The notes beneath the pieces were generated by a model. That model did no database searches. It worked only from the letters and a program-made list of their open reading frames with translations, and was not told the DNA's origin. Source: Streptomyces sp. NBC_01260 (GTDB taxonomy: Bacteria > Actinomycetota > Actinomycetes > Streptomycetales > Streptomycetaceae). Taken from it: a stretch of 64,000 bases of DNA. Location of the stretch: contig NZ_CP108464.1 of assembly GCF_036226405.1 (NCBI RefSeq), forward strand, positions 1,984,001 to 2,048,000, in the 5' to 3' direction. Made by a program: the position numbers and the translations under genes. This document shows, piece after piece, positions 46,397 through 54,602 of the stretch; position 1 is the stretch's first letter; each line of letters opens with the position of its first letter.

Positions 46397-47872
46397 TCAG
46401 ACCGCTTCCGCGCTCTCGGGCAGTTGTTCGGTGAGGAGATCGGTGAGCTGGGCGACCTCGGGAATGTCCCCGAAGTCCCTGGCCGCGGTGTCGACCGTCT
46501 TGCGCAGCCGGGTGTTGACGCGCTCGGAGCGGACCTTCTTGGCGACGCGCAGCGCCTTCTCGGCCAGCACGGTGGACTCCTCGGGCTCGCGCTTGAGGAG
46601 GTGGACCGTGGCGAGACCGATCAGGTTGAGGGCGTACGACCGCTGGTGCTCGTCGTCCTCGCCGAAGAGCTGGACCGCCTTCTGCATGACGGGTTCGGCG
46701 AGCGAGGCGTACGTGGGGCTGCGGCCGGCCACATAGGCCAGGTCACGGTAGGAGTGGGAGTTCTCGCCGTTGAGCTCGGCGTCGGAGAAGAACCGGATCC
46801 AGTCGGGCTCGGGCTCGCCGTCGATGCCCGCGTCGAGGAAGGTGTCCTCGGCCATCCGGACGGCTCGTTTGCACTTGCTGGGCTGGCCCATGTTGGCGTA
46901 GGCGCGGGCCTCCATCGCATACAGCATGGCCTGGGTCCGCGCGGTGGCGCAGTCGCGGCTGCCGTACTGCGCGAGGTGGATCAGTTCGAGTGCGTCGTCG
47001 GGCCGGCCGAGGTGGATCATCTGGCGGCTCATGCTGGAGAGCACGTACGAGCCGAGCGGCTTGTCACCGGCCTCCTTGGAGGCGTGCAGAGCGAGGACGA
47101 AGTACTTCTGGGCGGTGGGCTGGAGGCCCACGTCGTAGCTCATCCAGCCCGCGAGCTCGGCCAGTTCGGCGGCGCAGCGGAACAGCCGTTTGGCGGTGGC
47201 GGACGGCTGCGGCTCCTGGAGCAGGTCGGTGACCTCGTGGAGCTGGCCGACGACGGCCTTGCGGCGCAGTCCGCCGCCGCACTGCGCGTCCCACTGGCGG
47301 AACATCGCGGTAGTGGATTCCAGCAGGTCGAGCTCGGGGCCGGAGAGCCGGGAGGGGCGGCGGGCGGCGGCGGCCGGGTCCGGCTCCACGGCCGCCGGGG
47401 CGGCGACGGGCACCAGCCAGCGCTGCATGGGTTCGATGAGGGCGGGGCCGGCGGCGAGGCTGAGGGAGCTGCCGAGGAATCCGCGGCGGGCGAGCATCAG
47501 GTCGCTGCGGGAGAACTCGCTGAGCAGGGCGACGGTCTGCGGTCCGGCCCAGGGCAGATCGACGCCGGCCACCGACGGGGCCTGGTGCGCGGCGCGTAAC
47601 CCCAGGTCCTCGACGGCGACGACGGTACCGAAGCGTTCCGAGAACAGCTCGGACAGGATGCGCGGGATCGGTTCGCGCGGCTGCTCGCCGTCGAGCCAGC
47701 GCCGCACCCGGGAGGTGTCGGTGCTGATGTGGTGGGCGCCCATCTGGCGTGCCCTGCGGTTCACCTGCCGGGCCAGCTCGCCCTTCGACCAGCCGCTGCG
47801 CACGAACCATGATCCCAATTGCACGTTGGGGCGCTTACCGGCATTCGAATCGCCTGCGCCGCTGCCACTCAC
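46397..47872 (-). CDS. nsdA: Developmental/antibiotic regulator NsdA
   Basis: A 491-residue protein with an N-terminal XRE-like helix-turn-helix region (GSWFVRSGWSKGELARQVNR) and tandem TPR-like helices through the C-terminal two thirds. The GTG at 47872 begins VSGSGAGDSNAGKRPNVQLG, which matches NsdA as I remember it. In S. coelicolor its loss raises sporulation and antibiotic output. Its partner ligand is unknown. It is divergent from the prim-pol gene and preceded by a 427-bp gap. Confidence 0.9.
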   Translation of the reverse strand: MSGSGAGDSNAGKRPNVQLGSWFVRSGWSKGELARQVNRRARQMGAHHISTDTSRVRRWLDGEQPREPIPRILSELFSERFGTVVAVEDLGLRAAHQAPSVAGVDLPWAGPQTVALLSEFSRSDLMLARRGFLGSSLSLAAGPALIEPMQRWLVPVAAPAAVEPDPAAAARRPSRLSGPELDLLESTTAMFRQWDAQCGGGLRRKAVVGQLHEVTDLLQEPQPSATAKRLFRCAAELAELAGWMSYDVGLQPTAQKYFVLALHASKEAGDKPLGSYVLSSMSRQMIHLGRPDDALELIHLAQYGSRDCATARTQAMLYAMEARAYANMGQPSKCKRAVRMAEDTFLDAGIDGEPEPDWIRFFSDAELNGENSHSYRDLAYVAGRSPTYASLAEPVMQKAVQLFGEDDEHQRSYALNLIGLATVHLLKREPEESTVLAEKALRVAKKVRSERVNTRLRKTVDTAARDFGDIPEVAQLTDLLTEQLPESAEAV

Positions 47873-48299
47873 TGGAACGCCCCCATCCCGCCGAATCCTG
47901 TCCGCCGCGAACCACTGTAAGAATGCCGTGAACCGATGCTGTCCGTGCGGAGGTTGCACACCATCGAACAGAAAGTCGGGTTGCCTCCGGCATACCCATG
48001 GGAGCACATACTTCCATGGTTCGTGTACCGACGGTAATCCTACGATCACCCCCTCGGGGAGAGTGATTGCGGAAACGCCACCATTCGCCACCCCTTCGGA
48101 TGAACGCCACTACGGCCGGGCGCGATTCACTTGACAGAGAGCGATCAGCGGCGGGCGCAAAGGCGCATTCACGGGCGCGCGAACGGGGTCAGGCACCCCC
48201 GTGCGCGCCCCGCGCCCAGCCGGATCGGCCAGGGACGGCGGAGTGTCACGATTGAACTCCGGTCCGTAACCACGGCGCGTTGGACCCGTTGGAGGGGGC
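47873..48299. other. 427-bp gap between nsdA and the prim-pol gene
   Basis: It is less GC-rich in its left part. TTGACA appears at 48131-48136 on the plus strand, but no matching -10 box stands 16-19 bases on. A short inverted repeat CCCATGGGAGCACATACTTC with a nearby CATGG lies near 47995-48020. I see no small gene with good coding bias. Confidence 0.35.
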
Positions 48300-48959
48300 A
48301 TGGGCTTCACGATCGGCGGCATCCGCGAATTGCGATCCGGCTCACGGCGCCGCGGCCGTGCGACCGAGGGCACCGCGGTGGCCGAGTACACGGGGCTGTG
48401 GGGCTGGGCCGTCACGCCGGGCGCGCGGGCCGCGGACGGCAACTGCTCGTGTGGGAAGGCCGATTGCCCCTCCCCCGGCGCGCATCCGCTGGACTTCGCG
48501 CGGGAGGTCCCCGCCGGGGCGACACTCGACACGGCGGCGCGCGCGTGGGCCGAGGTGCCGGGCGCCTCGATGCTGCTGCCGGTGGGCCGCAGCTTCGATG
48601 TCCTCGACGTCGCCGAACAGTCCGGGCGCCGGGCGCTGGTACGGATGGAGCGCATGGGGCTGCCGCTCGGCCCGGTGGCGGTGACGCCGGCCGGCCGGGC
48701 GCAGTTCTTCGTGGCACCGGGCGCCGCCGACGGACTCCCCCAACTGCTGTACCGGATGGGCTGGGACGACGCGGGGCTGGATCTGCGGGCGCTCGGCCTC
48801 GGCTCCCACATCACCGCACCGCCCTCGGACCAGGGCGGCCTCGGCCCGGTCCGCTGGCTCCGGCCGCCGGCCCTGGACACCGCGGCGGCGCCACCCGAGG
48901 CGCGGCTGCTGCTGGGCACGCTGGCGTACACCTGCCACCGGTGGGCGCCCTGCGGCTGA
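48300..48959 (+). CDS. Bifunctional DNA primase/polymerase domain protein
   Basis: A 219-residue protein with the N-terminal prim-pol fold (GLWGWAVTPGARAADGNCSC, CPSPGAHPLDF) and a VLDVAE-type acidic motif. No helicase domain is fused and the length is that of an isolated domain. GGAGGGGG precedes the ATG. Stand-alone prim-pol genes beside nsdA recur in Streptomyces as I recall; their function is unknown. Confidence 0.78.
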   Translation: MGFTIGGIRELRSGSRRRGRATEGTAVAEYTGLWGWAVTPGARAADGNCSCGKADCPSPGAHPLDFAREVPAGATLDTAARAWAEVPGASMLLPVGRSFDVLDVAEQSGRRALVRMERMGLPLGPVAVTPAGRAQFFVAPGAADGLPQLLYRMGWDDAGLDLRALGLGSHITAPPSDQGGLGPVRWLRPPALDTAAAPPEARLLLGTLAYTCHRWAPCG

Positions 48960-49032
48960 GCCGCCCGGGGCTGCCCAGCGGTGCGCGACGCAGATCCTCA
49001 CGGGGCGCGCCACGCGGCTCGTCACAGCGAAG

Positions 49033-49063
49033 AGCCCGGCCGCACGGATCATGCGGCCGGGCT
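49033..49063 (-). terminator. Terminator after ftsY
   Basis: A 12-bp stem AGCCCGGCCGCA with its exact complement and a seven-base loop, 19 bp past the ftsY stop; it may serve both convergent genes. Confidence 0.85.
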
Positions 49064-49081
49064 TCTTCCTGTCCGTGGGGC

Positions 49082-50278
49082 TCAGTCCCCGATCAGGGCG
49101 TCCACGAACGCCTCCGGGTCGAACGGGGCCAGATCGTCCGGCCCCTCGCCGAGCCCGATCAGCTTCACCGGTACGCCCAGCTCGCGCTGGACGGCGATGA
49201 CGATGCCGCCCTTGGCGGTGCCGTCGAGCTTGGTGAGGACGATGCCGGTGATGTCGACGACCTCGGCGAAGACCCGGGCCTGCACCAGGCCGTTCTGCCC
49301 GGTGGTGGCGTCCAGGACGAGCAGGATCTCGTCGAGCGGTCCGTGCTTCTCGACCACCCGCTTGACCTTGCCGAGCTCGTCCATCAGACCGGTCTTGGTG
49401 TGCAGCCGGCCCGCCGTGTCGATCAGTACGACGTCGGCGCCCTCGGCGATGCCTTCCTTCACCGCGTCGAAGGCGATCGACGCGGGGTCGCCGCCCTCGG
49501 GTCCGCGCACGGTGCGGGCGCCGACGCGCTCGCCCCAGGTCTGGAGCTGATCGGCGGCGGCGGCCCGGAAGGTGTCGGCCGCGCCGAGCACGACGCTGCG
49601 GCCGTCGGCCACGAGCACCCGGGCGAGCTTTCCGGTGGTGGTGGTCTTGCCGGTGCCGTTGACACCGACGACCATCACGACACCCGGGGTGTCGACGCCG
49701 CTCTCCGTCTTGACCGCGCGGTCGAAGTCGGTGCCGAGCAGGGTGAGGAGCTCCTCGCGCAGGAGCGAGCGCAGGCCCTCGGGGGTACGTGTGCCGAGGA
49801 CCCGGACGCGCTCCCGGAGCCGTTCCACCAGCTCCTGGGTGGGGGCGACGCCGACATCGGCGGTGAGGAGCGTGTCCTCGATCTCCTCCCAGGTGTCCTC
49901 GTCGAGGTTGTCCCGGGACAGGAGCGTGAGCAGCCCCTTGCCGAGGGAGTTCTGCGAGCGGGCGAGGCGGGCCCGCAGCCGTACGAGGCGGCCGGCCGTG
50001 GGCTCGGGAACGTCGAGCGCGGGGGCCTCGACGGCCTCCGGAGCCTGCTCGTCGGCGGCCTCGGCGGGCGGGAGCCCTACTTCCTCGATGGTGCGGCGCG
50101 ATTCGTCGCGCGGCGTCTCGGCCTCCTCGCCGACATGGGGCTCGGCGGGAGGAGTGATGGTCGGCGTGCTCGACGGTGCCGGGGGCAGCTGCTTCTTCTT
50201 GCGGCTGCTGACCACGAGCCCGCTGATCACGCCGACCGCGACCAGGGCGATGACTACAGCAAGGATGACGAATTCCAT
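49082..50278 (-). CDS. ftsY: Signal recognition particle receptor FtsY
   Basis: A 398-residue receptor. An N-terminal helix (MEFVILAVVIALVAVGVISG) is followed by a Pro/Glu-rich acidic linker (about 30-100), then NG domains (VVGVNGTGKTTTTGKLAR; VVLIDTAGRLH; LTKLDGTAKGG). Actinobacterial FtsY keeps a membrane anchor. It pairs with Ffh, encoded at 40139-41689. Confidence 0.95.
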   Translation of the reverse strand: MEFVILAVVIALVAVGVISGLVVSSRKKKQLPPAPSSTPTITPPAEPHVGEEAETPRDESRRTIEEVGLPPAEAADEQAPEAVEAPALDVPEPTAGRLVRLRARLARSQNSLGKGLLTLLSRDNLDEDTWEEIEDTLLTADVGVAPTQELVERLRERVRVLGTRTPEGLRSLLREELLTLLGTDFDRAVKTESGVDTPGVVMVVGVNGTGKTTTTGKLARVLVADGRSVVLGAADTFRAAAADQLQTWGERVGARTVRGPEGGDPASIAFDAVKEGIAEGADVVLIDTAGRLHTKTGLMDELGKVKRVVEKHGPLDEILLVLDATTGQNGLVQARVFAEVVDITGIVLTKLDGTAKGGIVIAVQRELGVPVKLIGLGEGPDDLAPFDPEAFVDALIGD

Positions 50279-50482
50279 AACCCACCCAGTATCGGTCACG
50301 TGCGGGGACAATCGGGGAATGGCCGTCCCGCGGTCACAGCCCGAGGGGCCGCGGCTCCCCCGCCGCGCCGCGCGCCCTGCCGCTTCGAGAGCTCCGCACC
50401 GGTGCCGGTCGGCGGACGGACGGCACCTCTGAATCGACCTGGTCGATATGCACTGTATGCCGGTGAAGGTACGATTCTGCGC

Positions 50483-51874
50483 GTGGAGACCCGTGGCCTG
50501 GAACCCGTGCCCGACGGCGAGCGCACCGGCCGGGCCCGGAGCCTCTTCCCCACCTGGGTCGCGGCCAACATGACCGTGCTGCTGCTCACCATGGGTGCGG
50601 GCCTCATCGTCTTCAACGCGCTGGGCTTCTGGCAGGTGCTGATCGTCGCGGCAGCCGCTCCCGTCCTCTCGTACGGGATGGTCGGACTGGTCTCCATCGC
50701 GGGGAAGCACGGCGGTTCACCCGGCATGGCGCTCTCCCGGGCCGTCTTCGGGCAGCGGGGCAACCTGGCGCCCGGAGCGCTGGTCTGGGTCGCCCGCTGG
50801 GGCTGGGAGACGGTGAACGCGGTCACCGGCGCGTACGCCGTACTGACCGTGCTCGATCTGCTCTTCGGGGTCCGGAGCACCCCTGCCCTGATCGTCGCGA
50901 CCCTGACGGCCTTCGTGACGGCCGGATTCCTGCTGTCGGGGCTGGGGGTACGGGCGCTGCGGGTCTGCTCCACCTGGTCCGCGTGCCTCTTCGGCGGGTT
51001 CAGCGTCCTCGCGCTGGTCCACCTGGCCGGTGCGACGTCCTGGCGGGCCGTCCTGGACCAGCCGGCCGGACCGACGTCGATGATGGTCGCGGGCATCGGC
51101 ACCCTGGCGGCCGGCGGCATCAGCTGGGCCCCCACCGGCCCGGACTTCACCCGCTACCTGCCACGCGCCGCCTCCGGCCGGGCGATGGTCGCGGCGACCG
51201 TGGGCGGCGCGGGAATCGTGTTCCTGCCGATGGTGCTGATGGGAGCGGTGATGGCGGTCGGCACGCCGGGACTGGCCGTCACCCGGGACCCGGTCTCCTT
51301 CATCGGCTCATTACTGCCGGGCTGGATCTCGGTGCCGTATCTGCTCGTCGCCGTGCTCGGCATGGTGCTGATCAATGCCATGTCGATGTATTCGGCGGGA
51401 TTCACCGCGCAGACGCTGGGATTCCGCGTCCCGCGCGCCTGGGCGGTCGCGGTGAATGCCGCGATCAGCCTGTTCCTGGGAGCGCTGCTGATGATGGTGG
51501 CGAACAGTTTCATCGATTCGTTCGTCTCCTTTCTGAACCTGCTCGCGGTGACGTTCTCGGCCTGGATCGGCGTCTTCGGCGTGGACCAGCTGCGGGGGCG
51601 CGCATACGATCCGGTGGCGCTCATGGACACCACTCCCAGCAGCGCCTACTGGTACACGGGCGGCTTCGCGTGGCCGGCCGTGGCCGCCTGGGCCACGGGT
51701 CTGGCGGTCGGGCTGCTGTTCACCGGCGTGGAGTGGTTCAGCGGTCCGCTCGCCACCACCTGGGCCGGGCGCAATGGACTGGGCTGGGCCGCCACCATCG
51801 TCGTGTCGGGCGGTCTGTACGCGGCACTGCCGCGCCCCGGAGTGCGGCGGCGAGGCACACCCCTACACTTCTGA
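50483..51874 (+). CDS. NCS1-family purine/cytosine permease
   Basis: A 463-residue permease with about twelve helices. Motifs fit NCS1: GLVSIAGKHGGSPGMALSRA, GRGNLAP-like GQRGNLAPGALVW, and PTGPDFTRYLPR with the family-typical Asp. The start is the GTG at 50483. It probably imports cytosine or a purine/hydantoin-type base by cation symport. It lies upstream of an LLM-class oxidoreductase gene, without an obvious functional link. Confidence 0.85.
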   Translation: METRGLEPVPDGERTGRARSLFPTWVAANMTVLLLTMGAGLIVFNALGFWQVLIVAAAAPVLSYGMVGLVSIAGKHGGSPGMALSRAVFGQRGNLAPGALVWVARWGWETVNAVTGAYAVLTVLDLLFGVRSTPALIVATLTAFVTAGFLLSGLGVRALRVCSTWSACLFGGFSVLALVHLAGATSWRAVLDQPAGPTSMMVAGIGTLAAGGISWAPTGPDFTRYLPRAASGRAMVAATVGGAGIVFLPMVLMGAVMAVGTPGLAVTRDPVSFIGSLLPGWISVPYLLVAVLGMVLINAMSMYSAGFTAQTLGFRVPRAWAVAVNAAISLFLGALLMMVANSFIDSFVSFLNLLAVTFSAWIGVFGVDQLRGRAYDPVALMDTTPSSAYWYTGGFAWPAVAAWATGLAVGLLFTGVEWFSGPLATTWAGRNGLGWAATIVVSGGLYAALPRPGVRRRGTPLHF

Positions 51875-51931
51875 CGCAACGTCAGCTAATGTCCGGCCTC
51901 GCCCAGCCCGCCCGGCGAAGGGGACAGTGTC

Positions 51932-52897
51932 ATGGCCTTCACAGTCGTCCGGTTCAACCTCGTCGATCCAGACGCCACACCCGCCTCGCTCTCGGCACGC
52001 TACCGCGCGGCCCTGGACATGGCCGCGTACGCCGACGAGCACGGCGTCGACACCGTGCAGACCGAGGAGCACCACGGGGCCGCCAACTCCTGGCTGCCCT
52101 CCCCCTTCGTCCTCGCCGGTGCCGTCTTCGGCGCCACCGGCCGGATCGCGGTCACGGTGTCCGCGGTGATCGGGCCGCTGCACGACCCGCTGCGGCTGGC
52201 GGAGGACATCGCGGTGCTCGACCTGCTGAGCGCGGGCCGGCTGGTCACGGTCGCGGGGATCGGCTACCGGCCCGAGGAGTACGAGCGGGCGGGCGTCGAA
52301 TGGGGCAGGCGCGGCCGGATCCAGGACGAGCTGCTGGAGACACTGCTGCTGGCGTGGACCGGGGAGCCGTTCGAGTTCCGCGGCCGTACGGTCACGGTCA
52401 CCCCCCGGCCGTTCACCCGGCCGCACCCGCTGCTGCTGGTGGGCGGCAGCTCCCGGGCGGCGGCGCGGCGGGCGGCGCGGCTGGGGCTGCCGCTGTTCCC
52501 GAGCGCGCATCTGCCGGAGCTGGAGGCGTACTACCACGAGCAGCGCGCGGAGCACGGTACGGAGGGCTTCTGCATGATGCCCGCGGCCGAGACGCCGTTG
52601 CTGCATGTGTCCGAGGACCCGGACCGGACATGGGCCGAGTACGGGGAGCACTTCCTGCACGAGGCACGTACGTATGCCTCCTGGCAGTCCAAGGACATCC
52701 GCTCGGCCGTCCGTTCGGCGGCGACGACGGTGGCGGAGCTGCGCGAAGAGGGTGTCTACCGGATCGTCACGCCTCAGGCGTGCGCGGATCTGGGCCGGGA
52801 GCTGGACAGCCTGGTGCTGCATCCGCTGTGCGGCGGGATGCCGGTCGAGGAGGGGTGGCGCAGTCTGCGGCTGTTCTGCGAGGCGACCGGCGGGTGA
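51932..52897 (+). CDS. LLM-class flavin-dependent oxidoreductase
   Basis: A 321-residue luciferase-like (bacterial alpha/beta TIM-barrel) protein. VQTEEHHGAANSWLPSPFVL, GIGYRPEEYERAGVEW and LLLVGGSSRAAARRAARLG are typical. It binds FMN or F420. The substrate is unknown. The stop lies inside a long perfect inverted repeat that serves as its terminator. It starts 57 bp after the permease gene and may share its transcript. Confidence 0.88.
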   Translation: MAFTVVRFNLVDPDATPASLSARYRAALDMAAYADEHGVDTVQTEEHHGAANSWLPSPFVLAGAVFGATGRIAVTVSAVIGPLHDPLRLAEDIAVLDLLSAGRLVTVAGIGYRPEEYERAGVEWGRRGRIQDELLETLLLAWTGEPFEFRGRTVTVTPRPFTRPHPLLLVGGSSRAAARRAARLGLPLFPSAHLPELEAYYHEQRAEHGTEGFCMMPAAETPLLHVSEDPDRTWAEYGEHFLHEARTYASWQSKDIRSAVRSAATTVAELREEGVYRIVTPQACADLGRELDSLVLHPLCGGMPVEEGWRSLRLFCEATGG

Positions 52898-52946
52898 ATC
52901 CGTACGGCTCCGGCCCGCACCAGCGGGCCGGAGCCGTACGGATTCA
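52895..52946 (+). terminator. Perfect 24-bp inverted repeat including the stop codon
   Basis: The arms at 52895-52918 and 52923-52946 are exact complements separated by ACCA. The left arm begins with the TGA of the oxidoreductase gene. It probably terminates both that gene and the convergent sugar permease gene. Confidence 0.85.
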
Positions 52947-52964
52947 CGGGGCGGGGAGCGGGGA

Positions 52965-54383
52965 TCAGCCCATCTCCTCCAGCGCCTTGCCCTTGGTCTC
53001 CTTGACGAACAAGACGACGAAGGGGATCGAGAGCGTGGCGAAGCAGGCGTAGATGATGTACGTGCCCGACAGGTTCCAGTCGGCGAGGCTCGGGAAGCTC
53101 GCGGTGATCGCCCAGTTGGCGATCCACTGGGCGGACGCGGCGACGCCGAGCGCCGCGGCGCGGATCCGGTTGGGGAACATCTCGCCGAGGAAGACCCAGA
53201 CCACGACACCCCACGACAGGGCGAAGAAGAGCACGAAGACGTGCGCGGCGACGAGCGCGACCACGCCCTGGGTGTTGGGGAGCTTGCCGTCGACCAGGTC
53301 GGCGGAGAAGGCCCACGCCTCGAAGGCGAGGGCGACGGCCATGCCGCAGGAGCCGACGAGGGCCAGCGGGCGGCGGCCCACGCGGTCCACCAGAACCATC
53401 GCGATCACCGTACCGATGATGTTGATGATCGAGGTGGTGAACGAATAGAAGAACGAGTCGGTCGGGTCGATGCCGACGGACTGCCACAGTGTCGCCGAGT
53501 AGTAGAACGCCACATTGATGCCGACGAGCTGCTGGAAGACCGACAGGCCGATACCGATCCAGACGATGGGCAGGAAGCCGAAGCGGCTGCCCAGCAGATC
53601 CTTGAAGGTCGACTTGTGCTCGCGGTGCATCGCGGTCTCGATCTCGGCCACCCGGGCGTCCAGGTCGACATTGTTGCCCTCGACCTCCGACAGGATCTGT
53701 CGAGCCCGCTCCTTCTTGCCGACCGAGATCAGGAACCGCGGCGACTCGGGGATCGCGAGGGACAGCAGCCCGTACAGGAGGGCGGGCACGACCATCACGC
53801 CGAGCATCCACTGCCAGGCTTCGAGGCCGCCGATCCTGCCGCGCTGGTCACCGTCGGCGATCTGCAGGATGCCGTAGTTGACCAGCTGGGAGATGGCGAT
53901 GCCGATGACGATCGCGGCCTGCTGGAAGGAGCCGAGACGGCCTCGGTAGGCGGGCGGCGAGACCTCGGCGATGTACGCCGGGCCGATCACCGAGGCCATG
54001 CCGATGGCGAAGCCACCGATGATGCGCCACATCGCCAGGTCCCAGAGCGCGAACGGGAGCGCGGAACCGACGGCGCTGATGGTGAAGAGGACCGAGGCGA
54101 TCTGCATGCAGCGGATGCGGCCGATACGGTCGGCGATGCGGCCCGCGGTGGCCGCGCCGATCGCACAGCCGATCAGGGCGATGGCGATGACCTGGGCGAG
54201 GGTGCCGGAGCCGATGTCGTACCGGCTGCGGATCGCCTCGACCGCCCCGTTGATCACGGAGCTGTCGTAACCGAAGAGGAAGCCGCCCATCGCAGCGGCT
54301 GCCGTGATGAAGATGACATGGCCGAGGTGGTCCGGATGGGCCGCTCTTGCTCCGGACTCCGGTCCCTGCGATGTGCTGGTCAC
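52965..54383 (-). CDS. glcP: Major facilitator sugar transporter (GlcP-like glucose permease)
   Basis: A 472-residue sugar porter with twelve helices and sugar-transport signatures: GRIADRIGR, RIIGGFAIGMASVIGPAYIA, PESPRFL, VDRVGRRPLAL and a C-terminal VKETKGKALEEMG. Length and sequence agree with S. coelicolor GlcP, the main glucose permease, and that gene likewise lies beside smc. The GTG at 54383 follows AGGAG at five bases. Confidence 0.93.
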   Translation of the reverse strand: MTSTSQGPESGARAAHPDHLGHVIFITAAAAMGGFLFGYDSSVINGAVEAIRSRYDIGSGTLAQVIAIALIGCAIGAATAGRIADRIGRIRCMQIASVLFTISAVGSALPFALWDLAMWRIIGGFAIGMASVIGPAYIAEVSPPAYRGRLGSFQQAAIVIGIAISQLVNYGILQIADGDQRGRIGGLEAWQWMLGVMVVPALLYGLLSLAIPESPRFLISVGKKERARQILSEVEGNNVDLDARVAEIETAMHREHKSTFKDLLGSRFGFLPIVWIGIGLSVFQQLVGINVAFYYSATLWQSVGIDPTDSFFYSFTTSIINIIGTVIAMVLVDRVGRRPLALVGSCGMAVALAFEAWAFSADLVDGKLPNTQGVVALVAAHVFVLFFALSWGVVVWVFLGEMFPNRIRAAALGVAASAQWIANWAITASFPSLADWNLSGTYIIYACFATLSIPFVVLFVKETKGKALEEMG

Positions 54384-54602
54384 ATGAACTCCTGGTGCCT
54401 GGCCGCTGACGCAGGCGTGGGGGGCGAGCTGTTTCCAGTGGCGCATACGTTCACCCCTGCCACCACTTGAAGAAGAAAGCAGCATCACAGGGGCTTCATG
54501 TTCAATTTTCGAAGGCAACATCGCCTTCCTTGCGGGTATTCACCCCAGGAGCAGGGAGCAGGAACATTGAAGTCTTGAAGTTCGAATCAAGCCGAGAAAG
54601 GC

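Noticed and set aside
47835..48110. Small minus-strand gene upstream of nsdA
   Set aside because: Arg/Trp-rich product, poor third-position bias, and overlap with the nsdA start.
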